A stretch of 64,000 bases of DNA from RPQJ01 sp963746325 (GCA_963746325.1 CAVVBC010000005.1:868001-932000), one strand, 5' to 3'. Shown: positions 1 to 10,820, numbered from the stretch's first letter. Made by a program: numbers and translations. The notes: a model not told the origin generated them from the sequence alone.

Positions 1-1
1 T

Positions 2-436
2 GATCCGTTTGCCAACCAGCCGCTGGTGATGCACGTGCTGGCTTGCAGTCCGCAGCAGCTGCGCATTCCGTTTCACGTCGGTGACGACCACTCGCGCACC
101 TGGGTGATCACCCGCACGGCCAGCGGCTTGCAGCTGAAGCACGATCATCGTCATGCCGACGGTTCGCCGGACGTGCTGACCCTGTACGGCGGCGACACGA
201 CGGCGCCCGGCACCGCCGTGCGACAGGAGTTTCCGGTCGATGCGGAGTCCCGCGCATTGTTCGAAAAGGAAGGCTCGAAGGCGTCCGTGACGAACACCTG
301 GGCGATGGAAATCGTTCCAGGAAAAAAGTTCGTCTATGAGCTGGCACGGCCAGGGCGATTGTTTCGCGTCGAGTTCGACCTGACGCAGCCCGTGGCGACC
401 CCGCCGCTGCCGTGGGGCACGGCGCCCACGCTTTGA
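2..436 (+). CDS. Unrecognised protein, C-terminal part (5' truncated)
   Basis: An open frame enters from the window edge and stops with TGA at 434-436, giving about 144 visible residues. The in-frame GTG/ATG at 26-31 lies inside the run and is probably internal, because residues coded before it continue smoothly. I do not recognise a family. The visible part is rich in beta-strand-like stretches, with His/Asp-rich turns near the middle and no membrane segment. It converges on the glucan phosphorylase gene, and a strong hairpin lies between the two. Function is unknown. Confidence 0.6.
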   Translation, partial: DPFANQPLVMHVLACSPQQLRIPFHVGDDHSRTWVITRTASGLQLKHDHRHADGSPDVLTLYGGDTTAPGTAVRQEFPVDAESRALFEKEGSKASVTNTWAMEIVPGKKFVYELARPGRLFRVEFDLTQPVATPPLPWGTAPTL

Positions 437-467
437 TGCGCGAGTTCCGCCGACACAGTCAACGCTC

Positions 468-485
468 GGCAGGCGACAGCCTGCC
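468..485. terminator. Candidate bidirectional terminator hairpin
   Basis: A perfect 7-bp inverted repeat (GGCAGGC, loop GACA, GCCTGCC) lies in the short gap between two convergent genes. Flanking CAAC at 460-463 and GTTG at 486-489 could extend the stem over a bulge. There is no T-tract on either side, so intrinsic termination is uncertain. Confidence 0.45.
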
Positions 486-493
486 GTTGGGCA

Positions 494-3400
494 TCACAGC
501 AGCAGCGATTCTCGCGTCAGTTCCAGCGAAATTTGTCGTATCCGCCCAGTGCGCCGGAACAGCTGCGCACTCAACTCCGCCGGCAGCGACTGCTCCGGCA
601 CCGCCTGGACACTGCCGTCCTCGAGCGTGATCGTCAGGGCCGGACGGCCTGCGCTGCGCAGGTGGTAGACGATCGGAACCTGGCACCAGGTATAGGCCAG
701 CGTCGATTCAGGCAAGGTGAGCGACTGCCACTGGCCGTCGATGTCGAGGAACCGGAACACGCGCGGCCCAACCGTGAACTCGCACGCACGCAGCAGCCTC
801 GGATCGAAGCGAACCGTGCCGCCAGTCACCCGCACGCCCAGTTCGCCGAAGCGGGTCAAGACCTCTTCCTTGACCTGCCCGGTCATGCCGGGCTGCTGGG
901 CACCACCGTGCCCGGGCGTATGCGAGTACGGATCCATCGGGAAGGCACCGTACTCTGCCGGTGCCTTGTTGAAGCCGATGCCGTTGCGCACTCGATAGTA
1001 CAAGGCGCCGAGATGCTGGCAGACGTCCCTCGTGGCATCGTCACCGAGCGCCGCAAGGAAGTTCTCCTGTAGCGCCAGCAGCAACTTCGACACCATGTGC
1101 CAGTAGATGCAGCCGAGGCCCTCGAAGCCGAACATGCTGCCGGAACGGCCGGTGAACTCGCGGTGCCGAAACACCCGCTCGTACAGGTCGTACAGTGCCT
1201 TCGTTGAGTCTTGGACGTCCTCGCCATAGGTTGCGGACAACTCGGCGAGTCGCACGGAAAGATCGCCGACGTTCCTGAAATCGGCGTTGAAGCGATAGCA
1301 GCCGGCGGCGTCGCGCGTGATGATGCGTTCGTCGCGGGCGGCGTGCATGCGACGCAGCAGCGCTATCTGCTCGACCTCGTCGGCCGGGACGCGATTTTTT
1401 TCCAGGAAGCCCGGCAATGGACGATCTGGATAAAGCATGAAGGAGCGCTGGTCGGGCCGATAGATGTCGCTGTCGAAGAGCGTTTCCACCAGCTCCGCGG
1501 CCGCCTGCGGCGCGAGTGCGCCGGAGCTGAGCGCGGCGACCTGGCCCTCGAGCATGAGATAAAGCGAGTCGACGCCCACCTCGCTGCCGCGCAGGTCCAG
1601 CAGGTTGTAGGCGTGGTAGGTGCCGTCCTCGCGACGGTTGCTGCGGATACCTTGGTCGATCACCGCAAGGGTGTCATCGAGCAGGCTCGTGAGCTCGGCG
1701 AGCGGGCGCGTCACTTTGCCGGCAAAAGGCAGGTCGCGGTACACGGCCTGCCGGTAACGGGTCGCGGCCAGGCCGAGCTCCTGCAGCGAGCGCCAGCGCT
1801 GCGCCGGAGTGAGCACGCCGTGACCCAGCAGCGGACGGACGTGGGCGAGGGCTGCAGCCGTGTCTGCAAGCCACGCGGCGACCTCGGCTGACAATTCGAC
1901 GGATTCGGAGTACCCGGCCAGCAACTGCTGCAGGAAGCTGACGTACCGGCGCAGGTAGCACAACGTGACCACGGATACGCCGTGACCGACCAAAGCGTTG
2001 TTCGCGTCGTTCCACTCCGGCCGTTGAGTATTGAGCCAGATCCCCCCATCGACGACGAGATTCCCAAGCTTGGTCAGCAAGGGCACCAGCAGCTTTTCCA
2101 GCAGGTTGACCTGGTAGACGTTGCCCTCGGCGTCGAGCACCAGCTTGCCGTCGGCGCCCATCGCGGCCACACGATCGGCGATACGCCCGGCCTGCGCATG
2201 GTCGTAGTCAACGGTGCGCTTGGGGTCGGCGACGATCTGGGCAAAGTCGCGGATTCGATAGGGCACGTTGGCGTAGCCGAACAGGGGCCGGTGCAGCAAC
2301 TCGCCGAGCCTGGCCGGGTGAAACCGTTGCGACAGCTCGAGCAACTTCAGCAGATAGATGATCTGGTGGTCGCCCCAGTAGCCGATGTGGCTCCACGGGT
2401 TGTCGGGCTCTTCAGCTTCCCAGTCGATGCCATCGCGCGTGATGCGATAGGGGTTGTAGCCGTCGACCGTCGACGCATTCACGAACTTCGCAACCACGTT
2501 CTCGATGAACTCCGGGAAGCTGAATGCCAGCGCCTCCCAGTTCTGGAAAATGTCCCGCCAGTTGCCTTCGTACGACAGCAGCGGCTCGCCCTGGGTATCC
2601 TTCAGCCGGATCGCGAACCGGTTCCATGGCCGACTCGGATCGCCATGACGACGTCCGAAGGTGATCGGCAGGTACTCGTAGCAGAGTCTTTCCAGTTGCG
2701 GATCGCCGGCACGCCGCACGGCCGCGAGCAGTTCCGCCGCCGGCAACCGGGCTGGCAGACGCTGCAGGAGTTCACGGTGACGGGTGAAGACGGCGGCATT
2801 GAAATGCCGGATGCTCGCAGCGAAATCGGCGCCCAGCACCCGGTACTGGTCGTGGAATACGCCACCCCGCAGCACGTTGAACAGCACGTTGGCATAGTGA
2901 TGCGTCGTCACCGCTTCTTCGGCAGCGGACTGGAAGCCGTCAGCTGCGGCGATGATGCGGGCGAGCTCGTCGCAACCTGTTGCTACAGCCGCTGCCACTG
3001 CCCGTTCGGCAGCGACTGGATCGGCCAGCTGCCGGACGATGTCTACGACCTGACCCTGGGTCCGCTCGACGTCGGCCACGATCCGCCAGCGGCGTGACTC
3101 GCGGGACGGCAGCAGCAGCGAGGAATGCACGAAGTACGCGCCGCGGATACCGCGCTTGCCGACCTCCTGCACGACGTGTCCACCGCGCCGGAAATTATCG
3201 AGTTGCAGCGAGGACAGCAGTACGGTGGGCGATTCGAGGCCCAGGCTGAAAACGACGCTGGCCCGCAGGGATTCGCAGGGCTCGGCACGATCGGAGATCC
3301 CCGAGTACAACGCGTAGGTCGCGAGCCCGGTGCGCACGTCGAGTTCAGTCCACTTGTACGCGTCCACCAGGTTGCTCGAGCTCGACTGCACGGACAGCGG

Positions 3401-3928
3401 CGTGCCGGCGGGCAGCAGGTTCTGCACACCGTCGAGGAGCTCGACACGCAACGGCTCGGCGCCGAGGTTCTGCAGTTCGCACAGCCGCACGAAGCCATGG
3501 CGGTCGCTCGTGGCCCAGGTGTAGCGGAAGACGAGCGCCAGGTCGTGGTTGACCTCTTCGAAGCAGAGCTTGTTGCCGAGGACGCTCTTGTACAGGTTGC
3601 GGCGGGTTTCGAAGCGACCGTCATGCTCGCGGTTGAACGGCTCCCAGAGTACCTGCCGCCCCTGCTCACCGACCCGCAGGATCGTCTTCGGGCCGGTATG
3701 CGGCTGGCACTCGTGAATCCTGTCGACCGGGAGGTAGGGAAAAAGCGCCGTGTCCGGCGAGACGCGACCGGCGGTCAGGCCTCCGGATGAAGAAACGAAC
3801 AGCCAGTGGTCGGCGTTCGAAATGACGCTGACGAAGAACGGCGGCATCCGGTCGACATTGCGAATGACGTAGCAGCGCTCGCCTTCGACATCGACAAATT
3901 CCCCGGCGACCGCCTGCGCGCCCGCCAT
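494..3928 (-). CDS. Beta-1,3-glucan phosphorylase, GH149-like (GH94-related)
   Basis: The protein is predicted to have 1144 residues. It has no signal peptide, so it should be cytoplasmic. The start at 3928 lies 2 bases after the GH81 stop; the frame stays open further upstream, but that extension reads GH81 coding DNA out of frame. The region around D641 (EWNDANN) matches the catalytic-acid motif of GH94-type inverting phosphorylases, and the His/Gly-rich C-terminal part fits a phosphate site. The length (about 1100 aa) and motifs such as YEGNWRDIFQNWEAL fit GH149 and GH161 beta-1,3-oligoglucan phosphorylases better than cellobiose phosphorylase. GH149 members are mostly Gram-negative. The inferred reaction is phosphorolysis of beta-1,3-glucan oligomers to glucose-1-phosphate, saving ATP. 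It is the last gene of a four-gene operon. GH161 or another GH94 relative is the alternative. Confidence 0.8.
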   Translation of the reverse strand: MAGAQAVAGEFVDVEGERCYVIRNVDRMPPFFVSVISNADHWLFVSSSGGLTAGRVSPDTALFPYLPVDRIHECQPHTGPKTILRVGEQGRQVLWEPFNREHDGRFETRRNLYKSVLGNKLCFEEVNHDLALVFRYTWATSDRHGFVRLCELQNLGAEPLRVELLDGVQNLLPAGTPLSVQSSSSNLVDAYKWTELDVRTGLATYALYSGISDRAEPCESLRASVVFSLGLESPTVLLSSLQLDNFRRGGHVVQEVGKRGIRGAYFVHSSLLLPSRESRRWRIVADVERTQGQVVDIVRQLADPVAAERAVAAAVATGCDELARIIAAADGFQSAAEEAVTTHHYANVLFNVLRGGVFHDQYRVLGADFAASIRHFNAAVFTRHRELLQRLPARLPAAELLAAVRRAGDPQLERLCYEYLPITFGRRHGDPSRPWNRFAIRLKDTQGEPLLSYEGNWRDIFQNWEALAFSFPEFIENVVAKFVNASTVDGYNPYRITRDGIDWEAEEPDNPWSHIGYWGDHQIIYLLKLLELSQRFHPARLGELLHRPLFGYANVPYRIRDFAQIVADPKRTVDYDHAQAGRIADRVAAMGADGKLVLDAEGNVYQVNLLEKLLVPLLTKLGNLVVDGGIWLNTQRPEWNDANNALVGHGVSVVTLCYLRRYVSFLQQLLAGYSESVELSAEVAAWLADTAAALAHVRPLLGHGVLTPAQRWRSLQELGLAATRYRQAVYRDLPFAGKVTRPLAELTSLLDDTLAVIDQGIRSNRREDGTYHAYNLLDLRGSEVGVDSLYLMLEGQVAALSSGALAPQAAAELVETLFDSDIYRPDQRSFMLYPDRPLPGFLEKNRVPADEVEQIALLRRMHAARDERIITRDAAGCYRFNADFRNVGDLSVRLAELSATYGEDVQDSTKALYDLYERVFRHREFTGRSGSMFGFEGLGCIYWHMVSKLLLALQENFLAALGDDATRDVCQHLGALYYRVRNGIGFNKAPAEYGAFPMDPYSHTPGHGGAQQPGMTGQVKEEVLTRFGELGVRVTGGTVRFDPRLLRACEFTVGPRVFRFLDIDGQWQSLTLPESTLAYTWCQVPIVYHLRSAGRPALTITLEDGSVQAVPEQSLPAELSAQLFRRTGRIRQISLELTRESLLL

Positions 3929-3930
3929 GT

Positions 3931-6257
3931 TCACTGGGCGCGCAGCAGCGACTTCGGCGGCACCTCGAGCACCTTGCCCGTGCTGAACTTCACCTGCGTG
4001 GCCGCGGTACGCGCGTTGTACGCCAGGTACGTCCGCACGCCGTTCTTGTCCTTGAACACCGCGTACAACGGCGTGTCGGCCGTGACCGAAAAGTCGGGCG
4101 TGCCCATTTCCTTGAGGCTCGCCAGCCAGAACGCCGTGTGCGCGCGGGTCTCGCCGGGCTCCACGCTGCCCTTGCGATTCCACAGCGCCGCACCGGCTTC
4201 GGGTCGCCCAGCGCGGCGTACGAGGCAATGATGTCCTGCCAGATGTCGGCAGGCGTGCCGTCGTCACCGCCGCGTGCGTTGTAGGCCTTGACCGCAGCCG
4301 GCAGCGCCGCGACCACGCTGGCCACGTACTTCGGGTCTGTCCCGAGATAAGTGGAGGCAGTCGTCATGGGCAGCATGTTGATGCCGAAAATCTGTCGCGG
4401 CTCCTGGGTCCACCAGGTGTTGTAGGCGTACTTGCCGCCGAACACCATGCTGGCGAAAGGCTTGCCGTATTCCGGCGCCAGCACTTCCCGGTCGAGGTCG
4501 AACCAGTACTTGTTGACGGAAGCGATCTCGCTCGTCAACAGGAATACGCCGAGGTCGCGCAGCTTGCGATCGCCGGTCGCCTCGCCCCACAACAAGAGGC
4601 CCGCCCAGGCGTTGACCGCCTCGGACGAGGATTCCTGGTTGTTGCCGGCGTCGAAGTCCGCGTCACCGGAGGCCCAGGAATGCCCCTCGTACACGTCGAA
4701 ATTGCGCAGGAAGGGGAAGTCCTGGCGACCGCGCTCGTCGGTCGCGATGTCCGCAATGATCTTGCGGACCATGCCACCCCATTGCTGCTCGGAGGCCCAT
4801 TCGGGATCCCTGAGTGCGACCTGCGCGGCGCCCATCACCCAGTAGCCGTAGTGGAAGTGATGGTCGTTCATGGCCTTGATGCTGCCGAACTCCTGCGGCA
4901 CGCCGACGAACGTGCCGAGCCGGGAGTCCTGCACGAAGTACGTGGAACGCTTGCCGTCGAACCACGATTCCATGCGAGTCTTGAGCTGCTCCAGCAGCTG
5001 GTCGCGCATCTTCGTCTTGCCCTCGACCTCGGCCACGCCCATCAGCTTCGCGGTGGCGCCGAGACCCTTGCCGACGTAGTACGTGCCGCGGCCCATCAGG
5101 CTGAACAACTGCGGCGCCTTGGCGAGATCGCCGACGAGCAGGCTGCCCACGCTGTCCTTGCTGGCCGGGTCCTGCAGGCCGGCCCACATCGGGACAAAGC
5201 CGTTGTAAGTGCGCTCGAGCGTGAAGCTGTTGACGGGCACGAGACGGATGCGCCCGCGCACGGTGTCGTACCCGTACTGCGACGGATGATCGGACACGAC
5301 GCTGGACCAGTGATGCGGATAGAGGCCCATGAACGTCGCCAGGTTCTCGCCTTCGCGGGCGGCGGTCTGCACGCGGTAGACCGAGCGCACCTTGCTCGTG
5401 GCCTCGTCGTAAGACCATTCGACGCGGGTGTCCGTCGGAAAGGCGTAGGCGACGGCGTGGAAATCCCGCAGCGTGGCTTCATTGGCGTCCGGCAGTCCCG
5501 CCACGGAAAAGTACCGCGCATTCTCCGGCAGCCGCAGCACCAGCTCGGTCGGTTGCTGCCACTCCCAGGTCGAGCCGGTCGGCGCGAAGATTGCGTAGGG
5601 CCGGCCTGCGATCTTGATCGCGGCGACTCGCGGGTCCTGTCCCGCCTTGGTCGGATCTGCGATCACGGTGTCGACTGCCGACAAGCGGAAACGCGCGTCC
5701 CCCTTGCTGAGCTCGTAATAGCTGAAGGGACTGCCATGGAGCACGGTGGCGGTCAGCGCCTCGCCGGCGCCCGCTGCCATGCTGACCTGGGCGAGCCAGT
5801 CGGAGAACTTCGACAGCCGGGCGTCCTGTGGCGTGAACCCCATCGGTGACACGACGATGGCGGGCACGTGCGGATAGCTCAACTCGATGCTGCCGCCGAC
5901 GTCGGCGTGACGCTTGCTCGGCAGTCCCAGCTCGAAACCTTTGTCAGTGGCCTGGTACGTCATCGGGTGCGCGTGCAGCGGTTGCGACCAGCGCTGGAAC
6001 ATCACCGACGAGTACCACTGGTTCGTGGGCGCGGCCTTGCCGGCGGCCTCGCCGGTCACGAACTCGGCGACGGGCAGCGTGCCGTCGCCGCTTTTCAGCT
6101 TGGTGTAGTAACCGCCGCGTCCCAGTGACACGTCCGGGGTTGCGGCCAGCGCGACGCCGACGCCGGCCAGCAGCAGCGCGCAGCAGGCCGCGGTGCGGGC
6201 AGCGCTGCCGAACAGGGGAAGCCCTCGGTGCCGCGGCCTGGCGTCGATGTTGCGCAT
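3931..6257 (-). CDS. Endo-beta-1,3-glucanase GH81, frameshifted near 4195
   Basis: The start at 6257 has a GAGGA ribosome site and yields a typical signal peptide (hydrophobic stretch about residues 22-39, ending ALAA), so the enzyme is exported. The body matches GH81, including NNQESSSEA with candidate catalytic E542 and E546, and DHHFHYGYW. The frame breaks near 4195-4197, after GDPK. The normal C-terminus (WNRKGSVEPGETR, then a YAVF...TYLAYN region) continues in another frame to a TGA at 3931-3933. Adding one base at the break restores about 775 residues. GH81 enzymes cut long beta-1,3-glucan chains. The gene sits 10 bp after the porin and 2 bp before the phosphorylase. The break may be a sequencing error, because frameshifts also occur in the essential yidC gene of this window. 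Confidence 0.85.
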
Positions 6258-6267
6258 GCTTGCGTCC

Positions 6268-7623
6268 TCAGAAGTTGAGATTCGCCCCGAGCGTGAAGAA
6301 GTTGCCCGATTCACTGGTGCGCGGATCGACGCCACCGAAGGCGATGTTGCTGGGCATGCTCAAGGGCGCCGGGCCTTCGCGCCCGAACATGACGCGACCC
6401 AGTCCCGCGTACACCTCCATCTTGAACACACCGCCGAGGGAAATCTCGGGCAGCTTGCGATAGACGCCGAGGTTCAGGAACAGCGCGGTGTTTTCCTGGC
6501 CCCACTCGAGCGGGTTGTCGGTGCTGGCCTTGTCCAGGTAAACGCCGCCCGCGGTGTAGGTCCACTTGCCCCGGGTGTAGCCGGCCCCGAGCATGGCATC
6601 CCACGATACGGCGGAGTAGACCTTGTCGAGTTCGTCCGAGTAGTTGAAACCCGGCTGATCCCAGAAGCAGGCGCTCTGGACCGTCGATACCGGGCCGAAG
6701 TCGCACTGCTGTGCCTGGCCCGACCATTCGCTGCGACGGAGTCCGTACGTGAACTTCCAGCGCTCGTTCATCCAGTGGTTGCCCTGCACGATCAGCACGT
6801 TCTGGGACGGCGCTTCGTAGTCCGGCGACGAGACCGGGCCGTTGGTATTGCCCTGTGCCCCGTAGAACGCGCCCTTCTGGAACGAGCTCTGCCGACCACC
6901 GTCGCTGTCCTGGTAGACCAGCTCGACCAGGTTCTTCTCATTCGAGTACTGGATGAAGATCTCGTACAGGCTCGGATCCGGCGGAGCCTCGACCAGCGAG
7001 GAGCGGTTGAGGGGATTGCGCGTGTCGGCCTCGGCGTAGGACGCCTCGAAGCGGATCTTGCCGAACGGAATCTCGAACTCGCGGGTGGCATAGCGCACGG
7101 CCTCGGGAAAGATCCCGTAGCCCGCGCCCGACTCGGCCCAGGGGCTCGACAGGCCCAGCGGGTAAGCGAAGTCGTCCGAGCGGGTCCACGCGCGGGAGGT
7201 CATCTTGCCAGCCTGCAACGCGCCGTAAGTCGGGTGCGACACGCCGGCGTAGAGGTCTGTCATCCAGTTGTCGTAGATGTCGGCGTCCGAGTTGCGCATG
7301 CGCGCGCTCGTCTTCGCCTCGATCTTCACGGCGTTGTCGAACTCGTGCGACAGGCCGAGCGTCAATTGCGCGAGGAAGAGATTGCGTCCCGTCGTTTCCG
7401 AGTCGCCGCCCTGGTTCACCATCGGGTCCGGCGGCGAGAGCACGCCGCGTGGATCGTAGGCCGAGCGATTCACCAGGCCCTCCGTGCAGTTGTCGCAGAG
7501 GCTGTATTCGTTCTTGAGAAAGCCCACGACCTCGAGCGGCCCATACTGTTCCGCGGCCGCCGGGACGCTGGCGAGCAGCATCGAAGCGACCGCAAGGGAT
7601 CGACTGACAGCGTTCTTGTTCAC
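6268..7623 (-). CDS. Outer-membrane beta-barrel porin of the glucan operon
   Basis: I place the start at the GTG at 7623, preceded by GGGGAGA six bases away. It gives a clean signal peptide (MNKNAVSRSL... ASVPAAA). An ATG further upstream at 7656 is possible but adds a charged leader. The mature protein of about 430 residues alternates polar and hydrophobic residues, is rich in Tyr/Trp/Gly, and ends in Phe (NLNF), as outer-membrane barrels do. The family is not identified precisely. The position between the GH17 lipoprotein and GH81 suggests a channel for beta-glucan oligosaccharides. No TonB-dependent receptor is present in the window, so this is the only visible outer-membrane uptake route for the locus. 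Confidence 0.72.
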   Translation of the reverse strand: MNKNAVSRSLAVASMLLASVPAAAEQYGPLEVVGFLKNEYSLCDNCTEGLVNRSAYDPRGVLSPPDPMVNQGGDSETTGRNLFLAQLTLGLSHEFDNAVKIEAKTSARMRNSDADIYDNWMTDLYAGVSHPTYGALQAGKMTSRAWTRSDDFAYPLGLSSPWAESGAGYGIFPEAVRYATREFEIPFGKIRFEASYAEADTRNPLNRSSLVEAPPDPSLYEIFIQYSNEKNLVELVYQDSDGGRQSSFQKGAFYGAQGNTNGPVSSPDYEAPSQNVLIVQGNHWMNERWKFTYGLRRSEWSGQAQQCDFGPVSTVQSACFWDQPGFNYSDELDKVYSAVSWDAMLGAGYTRGKWTYTAGGVYLDKASTDNPLEWGQENTALFLNLGVYRKLPEISLGGVFKMEVYAGLGRVMFGREGPAPLSMPSNIAFGGVDPRTSESGNFFTLGANLNF

Positions 7624-7679
7624 AGCGGTCTCCCCGGAGCGACGGATTGGAGTCGTCATTGCTTGCGTCATGGGTCGAC

Positions 7680-10600
7680 TCACTCGAACGAGACTGAGCC
7701 GCGAGTGAAGCCGGTCGGGTACTCCGAGCCTGCGCCGTTCGTCACGGTGGTGTTGACCCGCGGGAAAATCGCCTGCACGTGGACCTCACCGATGGGTTTG
7801 GCCAGCGCTTCGGCCAGAGTGGTGACTCCGGAGGTGAATCCGCCGCCGTTGCAGGCCTGGGCGAGGGTCATCGAGTTCAGCGCAATGGTGTACAGGGTCA
7901 GGTCCGCCGTGGTCGGTGTGACCGGCGTCTCCACCAGGATCTGGCAGAACCCCCCGGACCCGTTGGAGTACACCTGGCTGCCGATCAAGCGCACGGTCAG
8001 CTGCTTGTTGGTGGCCTGCTGGAACCACTCCGCAGCCATGCCGAGCTCGATCTTGAGGCTCGCCTGACCGTTGAGCGTCACGCCCGCGTTCGGGGCCGCG
8101 ATGGTGTAGCCCGGCGCCGCGGTGAAGATGCCCATGTAGCCGTCCGTCGTGGGCTGCGACGTGGCGACGACCAGGTAGATAAAGGAATCCGCCGGCGGGA
8201 CCGCTCCCGCACCGTCGGTGAACCCGCCTCCTGCGTAAGTGTTCGAGTAGTTGGTGAAGTTGCCACTGTAGAAGCCCCACTCGCCACCCTCGACCGTACG
8301 GTTGTTGCTGGCGTAGCCCGACGCGAAGACGATCGTCCCGCCACCGCCGCTGCCACCGCCGGGCACGAACAGCACGTCGTCGAAGTAGTACGTGCGCGCG
8401 CCGATGGCCGCCCCGGCCTGGCCGAAGTCGAAGAAGATGATCAGGCGGTTGTAGTCGTAGCTCGGGTTCAGCGCGGGAGTCCCGCTGACCTGATTGGCAA
8501 AATTGAAAGTCAGTGTCTCCCAGGCGTTGGCCACGGTCGTCACCGCTTCGGTCTCCACCGAGCGAGTCGTGTCCTGCGCGCTCTCGACCTTGAGCCGCAC
8601 GCGGATACCGGCGGCGGGCGAATACACGCGCACCGACATCCGGGTGTTCGTCGCGGTGAACGGAATCGTGCCGGCCGTCAGGCTGGGACCCGTGGACACG
8701 ACGGTTCCGGCGAAGGTCTCGGCGTTGGCCGCCCGGTTGACCCGTACCGCGGTGTTGGCGGCGTTGGTCGGGTCGGGCTGCAACGACGAGTCCTCGGCGC
8801 CGCCGAAACCGGTGAGGGTGTAGACCAGGCCCGTCGAGTCGAAGCTCAGGTCCGCGAAAGGCCCGATGGGCAAGCCGCCGCCGCCGATGAACGTCAGGTC
8901 ATCGAAGTAGTAGGTCTGGGCGCCGGCTGCAGCGCCAGTCGCGCCGAAGTTGAAGAAGATGATCAGGCGGTTGTAGTCATAGGCCGGGTTCAGGGCTGGA
9001 GAGCCGGTAACCGGGGCAGCGAAGTCGAATGTCAGCACCTCCCAGGCGTTGGCCGTGGTCGTGACTGCCTCGGTCTCCACTGAGCGCGCCGGGTTGGCGG
9101 AGTCCTCGACCTTGAGCCGCACGCGGATGCCCGCGGCGGGCGAGTACACGCGCACCGTCATGCGGGTGTTGGACGCGTCGAACGGTATGGTTCCGACCGT
9201 CAAGCCCGAAGTGCCGACGACGGTTCCGGCAAAGGTATCTGCCGTTGCCGACCGGTTCACGCGTGCCACCTTGTTGGCGCCGCCGACCGGGTCCGCCACG
9301 ACCTGGGAATCCTCGGCGCCCGCAAAACCCACCAGCGCGTAGTTGATGGTGGGCGAATCGAAGGTCACCGTGGAGAACGGTGGCGGGTTGAAATAGCCGG
9401 CACCTTCGTACACGTCCGCCTTGCATGCCGGGCCTGCCGGCAGGCCGCACAGGGCATAGCGCGCCTGGCGCGCGAGGTCCCACAGGCCCCAGCCGTCGTC
9501 GATGCCTTTCCACTGCTCGTCGAACGCCTCGAAGTAGAAGATCGTAGGCGGGCCGCCGACCGATCCTTGCCAGGACGGATACTTGCCCGGATTGCCGTAC
9601 AGCAGGTCGAAGTACCACTTGGCGTTCGGGGGCAGCGCCGCGTACTGCTCGATCTCCGACGCCGGATTGGTCTGCCGGGCCTTCCAGCCGGTCTCGCCGA
9701 TCACGATCGGCATCGAGTCGCCGACGGTTACGGTCACGCCGCCCGCGCCGACGTACCGGTAAGAGACGACCTCCCCGTACCATTCTTTCAGCGCGACCAG
9801 CGAGGTCTCCATCATGGCCTGCGCCCGGGCGGGCCCCGCGGCGACGCCGGTCTGCTGCCAGTCCCAGATCGGATAGCTGATCGGGTACATGTGAATGGCC
9901 GCGAAATCGATCAGTGGCAGGATCGTGTCCGGCTTGACGTCGACCCGGTCACCGCCACCGGTGGATTTACCGGCATAGAACGTCCAGTCGTCGTCGGCCG
10001 TGACGGGCTGCGTCACCTGGCTGCGGATCGTCCGGATGTAGCTTTCGAGGCAAGGCAGGGGCGAGAACTTCGAAAAGAAGGACGTCTCGTTGCCGACGCT
10101 GATCGAGACGACGTTCGGATACTTCGCGAGATTCGTGATCAGGTAACTGATGTTGCGATCGTTCTTGGTGTCGCTGCACGAGGTGACGCCGCCGATGGCG
10201 AGGCCGAGCTGGAACTTCATGTCAGGGAAGTTCTGGGCGGCCAGCCGCAGGATCTTCTCGGCCACGACGTCGGTGGCGGGCGCCTCGGCCCCGAACAGCC
10301 GGAGCAGGTCGAAACCCGCCAAGTCGAGCAGCGTAAGGTCCTGGATCACTTCGGCGTCGCTGGGAACCTCGAGTTCCCGTGGCCCGCCGGCGGTTCGATA
10401 CGCGCTGTAGTTGACGGCCTTGCCGGTGCTGTAGATCGCCGGCAGCGGCCGCCGCGTGAACGTATAGGGCGCACAGTTCACCGTGACGCCCGTGACGTTG
10501 CCGCGCGCCGTGCCGACACCGTTCGCGACGGTGCAGGTCAGGCCCTCGGGCTGCACCGCGACGACCACGGCGTAGCCGCTGCCATTGGCGATCTGCAACG

Positions 10601-10820
10601 GAAACGTGAAGCGGCCGTTGGCCGGGATGGCGAGCTTGTCACCGCCGTTGTTCCACAACGCCAGCGTCCCGCCGGTGAAGCCCGTGACGGAACCGCTGAC
10701 GGTGACGAACTGGCTGTCGTCCTGCCAGTTCTGGCTGGAACCGCAGGCCGCCAGGCCGAGACACAGGCCGAGCGGGACGAGCCGCCGGTACGACGCAAAA
10801 ATCGACGTCACGCTCCGCAT
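7680..10820 (-). CDS. GH17 beta-1,3-glucanase lipoprotein with C-terminal binding modules
   Basis: The predicted 1046-residue protein has a lipobox (LGLAAC, C26), so it is a lipoprotein. A short all-beta domain of about 110 residues precedes a GH17 barrel (about residues 125-475), with acid/base E245 in VGNET and nucleophile E376 in IGETGW. Two tandem repeats of about 160 residues follow, each with MTVRVYSPAAGIRVRLKVE, an AWE-LTF strand and a YYFDD ending; they look like carbohydrate-binding beta-sandwiches. A distinct C-terminal domain of about 215 residues closes the protein. The repeats and the last domain recur in the lipoprotein at 18303-21035. It is the first gene of the leftward operon, 56 bp before the porin. 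The inferred role is surface or periplasmic cleavage and capture of beta-1,3-glucan. Confidence 0.85.
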   Translation of the reverse strand: MRSVTSIFASYRRLVPLGLCLGLAACGSSQNWQDDSQFVTVSGSVTGFTGGTLALWNNGGDKLAIPANGRFTFPLQIANGSGYAVVVAVQPEGLTCTVANGVGTARGNVTGVTVNCAPYTFTRRPLPAIYSTGKAVNYSAYRTAGGPRELEVPSDAEVIQDLTLLDLAGFDLLRLFGAEAPATDVVAEKILRLAAQNFPDMKFQLGLAIGGVTSCSDTKNDRNISYLITNLAKYPNVVSISVGNETSFFSKFSPLPCLESYIRTIRSQVTQPVTADDDWTFYAGKSTGGGDRVDVKPDTILPLIDFAAIHMYPISYPIWDWQQTGVAAGPARAQAMMETSLVALKEWYGEVVSYRYVGAGGVTVTVGDSMPIVIGETGWKARQTNPASEIEQYAALPPNAKWYFDLLYGNPGKYPSWQGSVGGPPTIFYFEAFDEQWKGIDDGWGLWDLARQARYALCGLPAGPACKADVYEGAGYFNPPPFSTVTFDSPTINYALVGFAGAEDSQVVADPVGGANKVARVNRSATADTFAGTVVGTSGLTVGTIPFDASNTRMTVRVYSPAAGIRVRLKVEDSANPARSVETEAVTTTANAWEVLTFDFAAPVTGSPALNPAYDYNRLIIFFNFGATGAAAGAQTYYFDDLTFIGGGGLPIGPFADLSFDSTGLVYTLTGFGGAEDSSLQPDPTNAANTAVRVNRAANAETFAGTVVSTGPSLTAGTIPFTATNTRMSVRVYSPAAGIRVRLKVESAQDTTRSVETEAVTTVANAWETLTFNFANQVSGTPALNPSYDYNRLIIFFDFGQAGAAIGARTYYFDDVLFVPGGGSGGGGTIVFASGYASNNRTVEGGEWGFYSGNFTNYSNTYAGGGFTDGAGAVPPADSFIYLVVATSQPTTDGYMGIFTAAPGYTIAAPNAGVTLNGQASLKIELGMAAEWFQQATNKQLTVRLIGSQVYSNGSGGFCQILVETPVTPTTADLTLYTIALNSMTLAQACNGGGFTSGVTTLAEALAKPIGEVHVQAIFPRVNTTVTNGAGSEYPTGFTRGSVSFE

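Noticed and set aside
3929..4267. N-terminal extension of the GH149-like phosphorylase frame by 113 codons
   Set aside because: This DNA encodes the GH81 C-terminus in another frame, and the ATG at 3928 fits the family start.
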